Source: Ornithobacterium rhinotracheale
Lineage (GTDB): Bacteria > Bacteroidota > Bacteroidia > Flavobacteriales > Weeksellaceae
DNA: 64,000 nucleotides
Direction: 5' to 3'
NCBI RefSeq assembly: GCF_004088395.1
Contig: NZ_CP035107.1
Span: 694,501-758,500, forward strand
A program made the translations under genes and the position numbers. Every line of letters begins with the position of its first letter. Within the stretch, counting starts at the first letter, position 1. This document shows positions 52,384 to 61,752 of the stretch, piece after piece. Under the pieces are notes generated by a model. The model was not told where the DNA came from. It saw only the letters and a list, made by a program, of their open reading frames with translations, and searched no databases.

Positions 52384-53559
52384 TTAAACCTTTCTGCTCA
52401 CAAGATAGGACACCGTGCTGCCTATAAATAGCACGCTGAGAATGCTAATGCCATAATTCCCCCAAGTGAGCTTTACGGGGAAGGCTAAAAATTCTGAGAT
52501 ATAAACTAGCCCATAGTATTTTTGTATTAAGAGCAGCAAACTGCCCAGCACAAGCCCTAGGATTAAAGCATATAGGCTGATAAGCACACCAGTGTAGAAG
52601 AAGGCTTGCTTCAACTTCCTTTGGCTAAGCCCTAGGGATAGCAGGGTTTCGGATTGGCTTTTTTTGTTTAGAATTAAAATCGCTACGGAGCCAGCTAGAT
52701 TAAACGAGGCGATGCAGAGAATGAGAATGAAGATGAGGTAAATAACCAAGTTTTCGGTATTAATCATCTTCATAAAAGCGGCATTAAGCTCTTGGCGTGT
52801 GCGCACACGATACTTATCGCCCAATTCCTTTTGGAGCAAAGTCTGCACCCTTTGGTTATTGCCATTTGTTTTAATTTCCACTGCCGAATATTGGTAGGGC
52901 GCATAATTTAGTAGCTTTTGAGCCAGCGGAAGATTCATAAATATAAAGTCGCTATACTTATCATTAATCCTAAAAATCCCCGTGGCATATGCCTCCACAT
53001 AGTTAAAAGCCTCATCAGGATTGGTAATCAGCCCCTCGCCAGCTTTGGGCACAAGGAGCTTCACGGGGTTTTCAATATCAGGGTAGAGGCTCAGGCGGGT
53101 AGAGACATTTATACCGATGCTTATATCATCAGGCGTTTGGAAGTTCAAGGGCTGCCCATAGACCGTCATAGAATCAAGCCCAAAGATGTTATTAAAGCTC
53201 TCATCTATCCCCTTCACCGTTACGATATGTTTTTTGCCCAGAAACTCTGCAAAGGCGCGCTCCTCTACCACAGGGCTTAGGCTTTGCACACCTTGGGTAG
53301 TTTGGATTCTTTGCAGCATTTGGAGCGGGATAGTAAAAGACTTCCCTTGGCTTGGTTCGATTTTAATATCGGGATTAATATTGCTATAAAATTGAACATT
53401 AATATCCTCCAAGCCTGAAAAAACGGATAGAATCACGATTAAGCAAGTCGTTACAAAGCCTAGGGCAAGGAACGCAATCCATGAGATGACATTCACCTCG
53501 ATGGCATTTTTGCCCGAGAAGATGTAGCGGCTTGCTAATTTAATGGGAAACCAATTCAT
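52384..53559 (-). CDS. LolC/E-like ABC transporter permease
   Basis: 391 aa from ATG 53559 (MNWFPIKLASRYIFSGKNAIEVNVISWIAFLALGFVTTCLIVILSVFSGLEDIN). The layout is an N-terminal membrane helix, a large periplasmic MacB-like domain, and three C-terminal helices (VIYLIFILILCIASFNLAGSV; FFYTGVLISLYALILGLVLGSLLLLI; YGISILSVLFIGSTVSYLV). This is the lipoprotein-releasing LolC/E type; no ATPase gene is adjacent. As given, the frame is open into rbfA upstream, but that join disappears when one G is restored (see rbfA). Confidence 0.88.
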   Translation of the reverse strand: MNWFPIKLASRYIFSGKNAIEVNVISWIAFLALGFVTTCLIVILSVFSGLEDINVQFYSNINPDIKIEPSQGKSFTIPLQMLQRIQTTQGVQSLSPVVEERAFAEFLGKKHIVTVKGIDESFNNIFGLDSMTVYGQPLNFQTPDDISIGINVSTRLSLYPDIENPVKLLVPKAGEGLITNPDEAFNYVEAYATGIFRINDKYSDFIFMNLPLAQKLLNYAPYQYSAVEIKTNGNNQRVQTLLQKELGDKYRVRTRQELNAAFMKMINTENLVIYLIFILILCIASFNLAGSVAILILNKKSQSETLLSLGLSQRKLKQAFFYTGVLISLYALILGLVLGSLLLLIQKYYGLVYISEFLAFPVKLTWGNYGISILSVLFIGSTVSYLVSRKV

Positions 53560-53560
53560 T

Positions 53561-53919
53561 CTACAAGATAGGATTCTCCCCTTGCCTCTAAGCTCGCGCT
53601 CAATGGCATCCACCTTATCAAGCGACTCATCGCTATAAAACTGCAAATCGGGCACGATTCTCATTTGCTTGCCCACGCGCTCGCCTAGCAGTTTTCTAAA
53701 ATAGCTCTTGTGGGCAATGATTGTTTTCAGCACCTCGCTGCGGTATTGTGTAGGGAAGATGCTTATATACACCTTAGCGATAGAGAGGTCGCTAGTGGTG
53801 CGCACCTCCGTAACGCTCACCAGCAAGCCCTGCTTCATCTTATTGCCCTCTACACGAAAAATCTCGGCAAGCTCCTGCTGTAATAATTGATTGACTTTAT
53901 GTAATCTGTTACTTTCCAC
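53561..53919 (-). CDS. rbfA: Ribosome-binding factor A, C-terminus altered by a one-base deletion
   Basis: The 110 residues MESNRLHKVNQLLQQELAEIFRVEGNKMKQGLLVSVTEVRTTSDLSIAKVYISIFPTQYRSEVLKTIIAHKSYFRKLLGERVGKQMRIVPDLQFYSDESLDKVDAIERELRGKG are typical RbfA, needed for 30S maturation. After GKG the given sequence runs on into the permease. One extra G in the four-G run (C at 53578-53581 on the given strand) gives GKGENPIL and a TAG at 53561-53563, two bases before the permease ATG. So the apparent 511-aa fusion is an artefact or a recent slip. Confidence 0.9.
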
Positions 53920-54109
53920 GATATATCTTTTTTAAAGCGCCAAAAATAGGAGTTTTCCCTGAATATTTAAACATAAAATCCTCTGAATTCCGTAAAAAGC
54001 CAGCACCCATTCCTCATAAAACAGGTGTGGCAGCGCCATTGGGAGCTAATTTTGGGCAAAAAAATGAAATAAATCCTGATTTTTATCAATACTTCCAATA
54101 CTTCCCACT

Positions 54110-54117
54110 ATATTTGC
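54110..54117 (+). promoter_or_regulatory. -7 element of the DEAD-box helicase gene
   Basis: TATATTTG fits TAnnTTTG. It predicts a leader of about 130 bases before the ATG at 54254. The stretch 53920-54109 shows no gene. Confidence 0.45.
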
Positions 54118-54253
54118 ACCCGAATACAGAACAGAAAAGCGTCGAGACATTATATTCTCTTTCATTTCAGCAATGATTTTTTAGAATTTAAAGTTTTAGT
54201 TTTTATCCGAAAGACTGAGGGCTCTTTTCTACATTTTAAAACATCATTACAGA

Positions 54254-55576
54254 ATGAAAAAATCAAGCAATCGCTTCTCTGGCGCCACTTCCGCGCGCAG
54301 AAAAAAAGGATTTTCTACCAAGAAAAACGCAAAATCCACCCCGAAATTTAAAAAAAGCACCTCGCCACAAAAGCCCGAAAGAGGCTCACGCGCAGAGAAA
54401 TCTTTTAAATTCAAGGCAAAACCTAATGCCCAAAAGTCCAAAGCTGGAAAAAACAAAAAACGAGGTACTTTTATCCCCGTAGAGAAATTTATCCACAAAG
54501 GCAAGCCCGTGCAAGAGGTGAAATACCACGCCACGCAGCAGTACAAGGAGATGCCTCTGCACCCCCAGCTGCTTAAAAACATTTTAAATATGGGCTTCAC
54601 CCAGCCCACCGAGATACAAGAAAAAGCCTTTATGCCCATTAGCGAAATCAAAGATGTGCTAGGCGTGGCCAACACGGGTACAGGCAAAACCGCCGCGTAC
54701 CTAATCCCGCTCATCAATGCAATGCTAATGAGCGAGACACGCTTCTTTGCCCTCGTAATGGTGCCTACCCGCGAGCTAGCCGAGCAGGTGGAAGACGAGT
54801 TTAGAAAACTCACCAAAGGGATGAAACTCTTCGGCGCCTCCTTCATCGGCGGCAGAAGCATCAACAATGATTTAAGAAAGCTCCGCAAGAACTTCGATTT
54901 CGTCATCGGTACCCCTGGGCGCCTTGTAGATTTAAGCAAAAGAAAAGCCTTAAAGTTTGAAAACTTCTCCGTTTTAATCCTCGATGAGTTTGATAGAATG
55001 CTCGATATGGGTTTCAGCCAAGATGTGCAGTTCATCACCCAAAAAATGGAGCCGCGCGACCAAACGCTCCTCTTCTCTGCCACGGTAGACAAGTCGCAGA
55101 AAGAGATAGTAGAGCGTATCCTCACCAAGCCCGTGGAGATTAAAGTATCCCAAGGCAATGTTACCGCCGAGCATATAGACCAAGAGGTGATATACTACAA
55201 GCGCCGCAATAAGCTAGACCTGCTCCTTGCCCTCCTCCAAGAGGAAGAGCTAGAAAAAGTAATGATTTTTGCCGAAACCAAGCGTGCCGTGAGCGAGCTA
55301 AGCCAAAAACTCAAAAAGGCAAAGATTAAAACCGATGAAATCCACGGGGACAAAACGCAAAACTACCGCAAAATTGCCCTCAAAGATTTCAAATCTGGCA
55401 GAATCAAGGTGCTTGTAGGCACCGATGTAGCTGCGCGCGGGCTAGACATCAGCGATGTTACCCACGTCATCAATTACCAAGTCCCGCAGGACTATGAAAC
55501 TTATATTCACCGCATCGGGCGCACGGGGCGCGCAGGCAAAAAAGGTAAAGCCTATACTTTTGTAGAAAAGAAATAA
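54254..55576 (+). CDS. DEAD-box ATP-dependent RNA helicase
   Basis: 440 aa. A very basic N-terminal extension of about 80 residues (SNRFSGATSARRKKGFSTKKNAKS...) precedes the core. Q motif GFTQPTEIQEKAF, motif I VANTGTGKTAAY, Ia MVPTRELAEQ, Ib GTPGRLVDL, motif II ILDEFD (DEFD instead of DEAD), motif III SATVDK, and motif VI HRIGRTGRAGK. Cold-shock helicases of Bacteroidetes look like this and may be controlled through the long leader. It is a single gene with its own promoter. Confidence 0.92.
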   Translation: MKKSSNRFSGATSARRKKGFSTKKNAKSTPKFKKSTSPQKPERGSRAEKSFKFKAKPNAQKSKAGKNKKRGTFIPVEKFIHKGKPVQEVKYHATQQYKEMPLHPQLLKNILNMGFTQPTEIQEKAFMPISEIKDVLGVANTGTGKTAAYLIPLINAMLMSETRFFALVMVPTRELAEQVEDEFRKLTKGMKLFGASFIGGRSINNDLRKLRKNFDFVIGTPGRLVDLSKRKALKFENFSVLILDEFDRMLDMGFSQDVQFITQKMEPRDQTLLFSATVDKSQKEIVERILTKPVEIKVSQGNVTAEHIDQEVIYYKRRNKLDLLLALLQEEELEKVMIFAETKRAVSELSQKLKKAKIKTDEIHGDKTQNYRKIALKDFKSGRIKVLVGTDVAARGLDISDVTHVINYQVPQDYETYIHRIGRTGRAGKKGKAYTFVEKK

Positions 55577-55594
55577 TTAAAAACTATAAATTTT

Positions 55595-55624
55595 CAAAAG
55601 CTCCACAATGCGTGGGGCTTTTGT
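55595..55624 (+). terminator. Terminator of the helicase gene
   Basis: AAAAGCtCCAC and GTGGgGCTTTT form a stem around AATGC, followed by TTTGTG. Confidence 0.75.
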
Positions 55625-55738
55625 GTATTTATAAAGTATGTAAACTCAAAACCTTGACAAAAATCAAATCGCCGAAATTTATAATTTTGGCGATTTTTTG
55701 TACCTTTACAAAGATAAATCAATTGTAAAAAAGAAAAC

Positions 55739-56650
55739 ATGAGTAAAAAATATGCTTTAGGCGTGGATGTGGGAGGTAGCCACATCAGCTGTTGTGCCGT
55801 AGATATGGAAACCCAAAAATTGGTAAAAGAAAGTTTCATAAGAGAAAAACTTTCGCACACCGATACCAAAGAAAATATCTTAAAAACTTGGGCAAAGGCA
55901 ATCAACGAGTGTATGGAAAGCGTGGGGGTAGGCAATGTGCTCGGTTTGGGCTTTGCAATGCCAGGGCCATTTAATTATAAAGAAGGTATCTCAATGCTTG
56001 AGCACAAATATCCCAATCTGTATAAAACCCATATTCCAACGGCTTTAAACGAATATTTAATTCAAAAACAAGAAATGCGATTCTTGAACGATGCTTCTGC
56101 ATTTGCGGTGGGTGTGGCTTGGATAGGTAAAGGAAAAGGCAAGGAGAAAGTAGTAGTCATCACGCTTGGAACGGGCTTTGGTAGTGCATACATCGATGGG
56201 GGCGTGCCTATCGTGGAGCGCGAAGATGTGGCACCAGAAGGCTGTTTGTGGCATTTGAAATTCAAAGATGGCATTGCCGATGAATACTTTAGCACCCGCT
56301 GGTTTACAGGAGAGTACGAAAAGAGAACGGGTAAAGCCATTCAAGGGGTAAAAGATGTGATTGATACGCCATTGAAAGATGAATTATTTACTGAGTTTGG
56401 CGAGAATTTAGGAAACTTCATGGCTCCTTGGCTTAATAAATTTAATGCCGATATCTTAGTCATGGGCGGAAACATTTCGCTGGCTTATCCACATTTTGAA
56501 AAAGCATTGCTCGAAACTTTAAAACAAAATGGAAACCAAACGCCTGTGGCTGTTTCGGAACTAATGGAAGACGCAGCGATGATTGGTGCCGCACGCACTT
56601 TTGACGAAACTTATTGGGCAAAGGTAAAAGATAATTTACCGAAGTTTTAG
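55739..56650 (+). CDS. ROK-family sugar kinase, polyphosphate-glucokinase-like
   Basis: 303 aa. ASKHA kinase motifs: LGVDVGGSHISCCAVD (phosphate 1), LGLGFAMPGPFNY, FLNDASAFAVGVAWIGKGKGKEKVVVITLGTGFGSAYIDGG (phosphate 2 region) and VMGGNISLAYPHFEKAL (adenosine). The zinc motif of classic ROK repressors/kinases is not obvious. Probably phosphorylates glucose or a related sugar with ATP or polyphosphate. The gene behind it (DUF1877) is 27 bp away. Confidence 0.85.
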   Translation: MSKKYALGVDVGGSHISCCAVDMETQKLVKESFIREKLSHTDTKENILKTWAKAINECMESVGVGNVLGLGFAMPGPFNYKEGISMLEHKYPNLYKTHIPTALNEYLIQKQEMRFLNDASAFAVGVAWIGKGKGKEKVVVITLGTGFGSAYIDGGVPIVEREDVAPEGCLWHLKFKDGIADEYFSTRWFTGEYEKRTGKAIQGVKDVIDTPLKDELFTEFGENLGNFMAPWLNKFNADILVMGGNISLAYPHFEKALLETLKQNGNQTPVAVSELMEDAAMIGAARTFDETYWAKVKDNLPKF

Positions 56651-56677
56651 ATTTTTAATCAATTAAATTGTGTTATT

Positions 56678-57178
56678 ATGGGAATGTGTGCTTGTTATTA
56701 TTTGTTAAATAAGGAAGATGAACTTTTAAATCTTTCGAGCAAAGGCGAAGAGGAATTGTTAGATTATATTGACGAAAATTTAAGCGAAAGCGAAGACCTT
56801 GTGGATATTGATAAAATGTGGGACGCCTTGCACTTTGTGTTTACTGGCTCCGAATGCGGTATCGATTTGGAAAATCCTTTATCTATTGCCGTAGCAGGAG
56901 AAATTGAATTAGAAATCAGCGATGGACTCGTGGCATTGGTAAGTAAAGAAAAAATCCCCCAAGTGGTAAAAGCACTTTCCGAATTTGATATGCCTAAGGC
57001 ATTAGAAAATTTTAGTATGCAAAAATGCAAAGAGGCAGAACTTTACCCCGACATTTGGGATTATGATGATGAATTAGAAGTAATAAAAGAAGAATTGCAA
57101 GTAGCTTACGATGAGCTTTTAGCCTTGTATCAAAAGGCAGAAGAACAAGGAAAAAGCGTTCTGGTAACTATTTATTAA
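56678..57178 (+). CDS. DUF1877 (YfbM-like) protein
   Basis: 166 aa. MGMCACYYLLNKEDELLNL and WDALHFVFTGSECG fit the DUF1877/YfbM family, whose members are cytoplasmic and of unknown function. Acidic and helical. Lies between the ROK kinase and a lipoprotein gene; no membrane segment. Confidence 0.85.
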   Translation: MGMCACYYLLNKEDELLNLSSKGEEELLDYIDENLSESEDLVDIDKMWDALHFVFTGSECGIDLENPLSIAVAGEIELEISDGLVALVSKEKIPQVVKALSEFDMPKALENFSMQKCKEAELYPDIWDYDDELEVIKEELQVAYDELLALYQKAEEQGKSVLVTIY

Positions 57179-57238
57179 TTGAAAAAATACAGAGATGAAA
57201 GCCTTTCTATGGGGATTTCATTCTACAAAAATCCATTG

Positions 57239-57685
57239 ATGAAAATTAGAATTTTACTTTTTTTGTTAATTTTGTTTACCGCTTGTGCTACGCGTAAAAT
57301 CTCTTATAACCGAGAGAAAATAATTCATAGCTATTTGCCCTCCTATACCGTTTTTGTTGATAATGAGCCATTGGAATTCAATAATTTATATCTTGATAAA
57401 GAAAATATTAATAATGTAGAGATAGATAATAAAAATAAGACTTTATATATCAATCAATTGAAGAAAGAAGAATTCTTGAATTTGAATGATTTATTAAAAG
57501 AAAAAAGCATTAATGTAGCAATGGTTATTATTAATGGTTTGCCTATTTACGATAGTTTGTGGGCAAAGACTAAGCTTTCGCCAAGAGCCATAAAATCAGT
57601 GAATATTCTGAAAAAAGAAAAAATGGAACATGGTATGATTTGCCGTCCTCTCAAAGGTGATTTTTTATTTATTAAAACAGATTAA
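57239..57685 (+). CDS. Putative lipoprotein of unknown function
   Basis: 148 aa from ATG 57239, which opens the lipoprotein signal MKIRILLFLLILFTACATRK with a Cys at position 16. A longer frame from 57179 starts with TTG and is less likely. The mature part is Asn/Lys-rich with beta-like strands (YTVFVDNEPLEFNNLYL). Not recognised. Codon and base use is more AT-rich than the neighbours. Confidence 0.6.
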   Translation: MKIRILLFLLILFTACATRKISYNREKIIHSYLPSYTVFVDNEPLEFNNLYLDKENINNVEIDNKNKTLYINQLKKEEFLNLNDLLKEKSINVAMVIINGLPIYDSLWAKTKLSPRAIKSVNILKKEKMEHGMICRPLKGDFLFIKTD

Positions 57686-57695
57686 ATCAAAAAAA

Positions 57696-58124
57696 ATGAA
57701 AAAAATATATTTAGTATTATTTATCGTAATTCAATGCGCGGTGAAAGCACAAGTGGAAAACTTGAGTATAAATATATTTGATGGCAAAAGTTTCCAAACG
57801 GATCAAATTATCGGATATGAAAAATTGTCTCCACAACTTATTAGATTGTCAAAATTAGATTCTGAATATCCATATGGAAACATAACTACATTTTTTAAAA
57901 ATAATTTTATTTCTGGTAATGAAGGTTCATGTGGTAATGAGTGTAGAATAACTGTTTATGGTAAATACACTTTAAAAAAGAACAAAATAAAATTATTTAT
58001 AAATAAAATTGAATATTGGAAAGATTGTAAAGCTCCAGATAAAATAATCAATAAAACTATTGGAACTTATACTTGGGAAGAGCAAGTAAACGGAGATGTA
58101 CTTATGAAAAAAATAAAAAAATGA
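57696..58124 (+). CDS. Secreted small protein of unknown function
   Basis: 142 aa from ATG 57696 with signal peptide MKKIYLVLFIVIQCAVKAQ. The mature part is rich in Lys, Asn and Ile with two Cys pairs (CGNECRITVYGKYTL; CKAPDK). Not recognised. It precedes the GH92 gene, overlapping by four bases (ATGA). Confidence 0.6.
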   Translation: MKKIYLVLFIVIQCAVKAQVENLSINIFDGKSFQTDQIIGYEKLSPQLIRLSKLDSEYPYGNITTFFKNNFISGNEGSCGNECRITVYGKYTLKKNKIKLFINKIEYWKDCKAPDKIINKTIGTYTWEEQVNGDVLMKKIKK

Positions 58125-60406
58125 AAAAAATATTATTATTAGCATTTGTATGCTTTTATTATACTCAAATACAAGCGCAAGTCAATGAATATTCTGTCAG
58201 CCCCGTGGATTATGTAAATCCGCTGATGGGCACGGATTCTAAATTTGCGCTCTCCAACGGGAACACCTATCCCGCCATTGGTCGGCCATGGGGCATGAAC
58301 CTCTGGACGCCACAGACCAATAAAAATGGCGATGGCTGGGTGTATCAATACAGTGCCGATAAAATCAACGGGTTTAAACAAACACATCAGCCTTCGCCGT
58401 GGATGAACGATTATGGAGCCTTTGCCATTATGCCCATCGTGGGTAAATTACGATTTGAGGAAGATGATCGCGCCAGCTGGTATTCGCACAAGACAGAGGA
58501 AGCCACTCCGTATGATTATAAAGTGTATTTGGCAGATGAAGACATCACTGCCGAATTAGCCCCAACCGATCGTGCGGCGATTTTGCAATTTACTTATCCT
58601 AAAACCGATTCTGCCATGATTGTGGTAGACGCTTATCACAAAGGTTCTTGGGTGAAATACTTGTCTAAAGAAAACAAAATTGTGGGCTACAACACCTTTA
58701 ACAATGGCGGCGTGGCAGATAATTTCAAGAATTATTTTGTGATAGAATTAAGCCAAAAACCAGATTTTTATAAAACTTGGAACAATGGCAAATTTGAAAA
58801 TTCTCCCGAGGTGAAAAGCGAAAGATCGGGTATAGTTATAGGCTTTAATAAAACTAAAAAAGGCGAAAAAATCATTTGCCGTGTCGCATCATCATTCATC
58901 AGTTTGGAGCAAGCCGAGCAAAATTTAAAAGCTGAATTAGGCTCAAAATCTTTAGCCCAAGTAAAAGAAGAAGGTAAAAAGGAGTGGAACGAAGTTTTGT
59001 CTAAAGTCTTGGTAAAAGGTGGCGACGAAAACCAAATGCGCACTTTTTATTCTTGCTTGTATCGCATGGTGTTTTTCCCGCTTAGAATGTACGAAATCAC
59101 TCAAAATGGCGACATCGTACACTACAGTCCGCAAAACGGAAAAGTGGCAAAAGGCTATAAATTTGCAGGCACAGGCTTTTGGGACACTTTCAGAGCCTTG
59201 TATCCTTTCTTAAACTTGATGTATCCTTCGATTAATAAGCAAATGCAAGAAGGCTTAATCAATGATTACAAAGAAGGTGGCTGGTTGCCAGAATGGTCTT
59301 CGCCAAGCTATCGCGGAATCATGATTGGTAACAATTCGGCATCGGTAGTGGCAGAGGCTTACATCAAAGGTTTGCGTGGCTACGACATCGAAACGCTGTA
59401 CGAGGCACTGATTCATGGTGCCAATAACGAAGGTCCCGAAGCTACGGGAAGAAAAGGTGTGGCGTATTATAATCAATTGGGCTATGTGCCAAACGATGTG
59501 GACATCAACGAGAATGTGGCGCGTTCGCTTGAATATGCCTACGATGATTTTGCGATTTATCAATTGGCTAAAGCCTTGAAAAAGCCTAAAAAAGAAATCG
59601 AAAAATACCGCCAAAAAGCCTTTAATTATAAAAAATTATTTAAGCCAGAAAATAAATTAATGGCTCCTAAAAACAAAGACGGCAAATTTTCGCCCAACTT
59701 CAATCCATTTTCTTGGGGCGGAGCCTTTACCGAGGGCAACAGTTGGCACTACTCGTGGTCGGTATTTCAGGACATAGAGGGCTTAAAGAATTTAATGGGC
59801 GGAAACCGAGAATTTGTACAAATGCTGGATTCTATTTTTGTGATGCCGCCTACTTATGAGGCTTCGTATTATGGCGGAATCATCCACGAAATCAGAGAAA
59901 TGCAAGTGATGGGCATGGGGCAATATGCACACGGAAATCAGCCGATTCAGCACATGATTTATTTGTATGATTATGCGGGCGAGCCGTGGAAAACCCAAAA
60001 ATGGGCACGCGAGGTGATGAACCGTATGTATAACGCCAATCCAGATGGCTATTGTGGCGATGAGGACAATGGGCAAACATCGGCTTGGTATGTGTTCTCT
60101 GCCCTGGGCATGTATCCCGTAACGCCTGCTTACCCTGAGTATGCGCTGGGTGCACCATTGTTTAAAGAAGCGACTTTAAGTTTTGAAAATGGCAAAAAAT
60201 TGAAAATTGAAGCTCCGAACAATTCTGCCCAAAACCGCTATGCCGACAAGGTGTGGGTGAATGGCAAATTGTATGATAAAAACTATTTTAATCATTTTGA
60301 TTTGCTCAAAGGCGGCGTCATTAAATTCGACATGCAAGCCGAGCCCAATAAAAAGCGTGGAACGAGCAAAAACGCTTATCCTTTCTCAATGAGCTTGGAG
60401 CGATAA
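58121..60406 (+). CDS. GH92 family alpha-1,2-mannosidase, secreted
   Basis: 761 aa from ATG 58121 (MKKILLLAFVCFYYTQIQAQ, signal peptide); the longer frame from 58073 lacks a good start. GH92 features: VNPLMGTDSKFALSNGNTYPAIGRPWGMNLWTPQ, FKQTHQPSPWMNDYGAF, FWDTFRALYPFLNLMYPS, GGWLPEWSSPSYRGIMIGNNSASVVAEAY and GQTSAWYVFSALGMYPVTPAYPEYALG with the Glu/Asp acid-base region near DEDNGQTSAW. Removes alpha-mannose from host or dietary N-glycans. Unlike typical PULs, no SusC/D pair is beside it. Confidence 0.93.
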   Translation: MKKILLLAFVCFYYTQIQAQVNEYSVSPVDYVNPLMGTDSKFALSNGNTYPAIGRPWGMNLWTPQTNKNGDGWVYQYSADKINGFKQTHQPSPWMNDYGAFAIMPIVGKLRFEEDDRASWYSHKTEEATPYDYKVYLADEDITAELAPTDRAAILQFTYPKTDSAMIVVDAYHKGSWVKYLSKENKIVGYNTFNNGGVADNFKNYFVIELSQKPDFYKTWNNGKFENSPEVKSERSGIVIGFNKTKKGEKIICRVASSFISLEQAEQNLKAELGSKSLAQVKEEGKKEWNEVLSKVLVKGGDENQMRTFYSCLYRMVFFPLRMYEITQNGDIVHYSPQNGKVAKGYKFAGTGFWDTFRALYPFLNLMYPSINKQMQEGLINDYKEGGWLPEWSSPSYRGIMIGNNSASVVAEAYIKGLRGYDIETLYEALIHGANNEGPEATGRKGVAYYNQLGYVPNDVDINENVARSLEYAYDDFAIYQLAKALKKPKKEIEKYRQKAFNYKKLFKPENKLMAPKNKDGKFSPNFNPFSWGGAFTEGNSWHYSWSVFQDIEGLKNLMGGNREFVQMLDSIFVMPPTYEASYYGGIIHEIREMQVMGMGQYAHGNQPIQHMIYLYDYAGEPWKTQKWAREVMNRMYNANPDGYCGDEDNGQTSAWYVFSALGMYPVTPAYPEYALGAPLFKEATLSFENGKKLKIEAPNNSAQNRYADKVWVNGKLYDKNYFNHFDLLKGGVIKFDMQAEPNKKRGTSKNAYPFSMSLER

Positions 60407-60412
60407 TATGTT

Positions 60413-60444
60413 AAAAGGTTTTGCTATACGGCAAAACCTTTTTA
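60413..60444 (+). terminator. Terminator after the GH92 gene
   Basis: AAAAGGTTTTGC and GCAAAACCTTTT form a 12-bp stem around TATACG, followed by TTT. Confidence 0.85.
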
Positions 60445-60470
60445 AATTTACTAAAGTTAAATTTTGAATC

Positions 60471-61241
60471 ATGAAAAAATTGTTTACTTTATTTTTAGGG
60501 CTGTGGATGATAAATGCAGTTTTTGCAGAGTGTGCATCAGGAAATCTGATAGCTTTTCCTCAGAATGAAAAAGTGAGCCAAAATAGCCTTTTTATGATTG
60601 AGGGCTATATGCTTTATCAAGATATAGTTCAATTTTTGGGTAATAAATATCCTGTGTATTTGAAAAGTGAGCAAGAAAAAATTCCGCTGCAAGTGGTGGA
60701 GTATTGCAAGGGGGAATATGATTTAGAGCAAGTGATACTCAAGCCTCAAAGGCTTCCCAAAGCAGGTGTTACCTATGTGCTTTTTGTAGACAATCTGCCA
60801 GAATATTTAAATACTTATGAAAATGGAAAAAGGCTTAAAAATCGGAGGCTTAATACATATTATATCTTAAATGAACAAGATACAAAAAAGCCTACATTAA
60901 GTGGAATTCCAAAATTTATGAAAAGTATATTTGAGCAATATGGTTGTGGAAATGATGTATATGCTATTTTTAGTAATTCTGCAAAAGATGATGATTCGGA
61001 GATTTGGGTAAAAACGACTGTAAAAAATTTGGACACGGGAGAAGTGATGCAATACTACATTAAGCCCTTTAATGGTAAACTCTATGTGGGAAACGGCATG
61101 TGTAGTGGTGCTTTCAATTTTGGAGATAGTAAGCAGTTTTCAGTCGTTTTCAGCTTTATGGATTCATCTGGCAATGTGAGTGATGCTAATATTGAGCCTG
61201 TCATTTTTGAAAATCCGATATATCACAAGAAAAGTAAATGA
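60471..61241 (+). CDS. Secreted protein of unknown function
   Basis: 256 aa with signal peptide MKKLFTLFLGLWMINAVFAECASG. The mature part is beta-rich (NSLFMIEGYMLYQDIVQFLGNKYPVYLKSEQEKIPLQVVEY; VIFENP near the end). It contains several Cys (CASG, YCKG, GCGN, GMCSG). No family recognised. It is a single gene beyond the GH92 terminator. Confidence 0.6.
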   Translation: MKKLFTLFLGLWMINAVFAECASGNLIAFPQNEKVSQNSLFMIEGYMLYQDIVQFLGNKYPVYLKSEQEKIPLQVVEYCKGEYDLEQVILKPQRLPKAGVTYVLFVDNLPEYLNTYENGKRLKNRRLNTYYILNEQDTKKPTLSGIPKFMKSIFEQYGCGNDVYAIFSNSAKDDDSEIWVKTTVKNLDTGEVMQYYIKPFNGKLYVGNGMCSGAFNFGDSKQFSVVFSFMDSSGNVSDANIEPVIFENPIYHKKSK

Positions 61242-61311
61242 TTGTAAACCAAAAAATATAATTTCTTAAAGGTTTTGTCTCGTGGCAAATAAAGCTAAAA
61301 AATTTTATCAT

Positions 61312-61752
61312 TTAATGATTTCTCTTCCCCAAATGATTGGTGTACAAGAACACGGGGATTAAAATCAAAAGCATCACAGGCTGAATAATCAATCGGCGGA
61401 TGTAGAAGCCTGCCGTGAAACCCAAACTTGAAAACTCCGTTTTTAAGCTATAATAATACAACCCAAAAAATACCAAGGCTCCCACCACATACACCAGTGC
61501 ACTAAACTGCACATAGGCTTTTTTTCTAAAAATTAAAGCAATGATGCCGAGCGAAATGAGTGTGTTTAGCCCATATCTAAAAAGCATGCTGAGCAGGTGT
61601 TTTGTCAAGTCCATTTGGGGAAATGCTACATGATGATAATCCGTTTTGAAATAAGCCAAAAGCGGATCGTAGAACAATTCGGTTTGGAAAAAGCGAACTG
61701 CCATCAGCGCAAAAATCAATACAACGACAAGTGCCCAGCGTAGAAATTTCAT
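61312..61752 (-). CDS. Exosortase F-associated membrane protein
   Basis: 146 aa, four membrane helices (RWALVVVLIFALMAVRFF; LLSMLFRYGLNTLISLGIIALIF; FSALVYVVGALVFFGLYYYSL; IIQPVMLLILIPVFLYT). Small membrane partners like this follow exosortase F in Flavobacteriaceae. The start overlaps the end of the XrtF gene by one base. The pairing supports the call; direct sequence evidence is moderate. Confidence 0.82.
   Translation of the reverse strand: MKFLRWALVVVLIFALMAVRFFQTELFYDPLLAYFKTDYHHVAFPQMDLTKHLLSMLFRYGLNTLISLGIIALIFRKKAYVQFSALVYVVGALVFFGLYYYSLKTEFSSLGFTAGFYIRRLIIQPVMLLILIPVFLYTNHLGKRNH

Noticed and set aside
52384-53919. A genuine RbfA-permease fusion protein
   Set aside because: One added G restores separate genes with standard ends and the usual ATG, so the fusion is better explained by a base error.
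58121-60406. A polysaccharide utilization locus around the GH92 gene
   Set aside because: No SusC/SusD pair, sensor or other glycoside hydrolase lies nearby.
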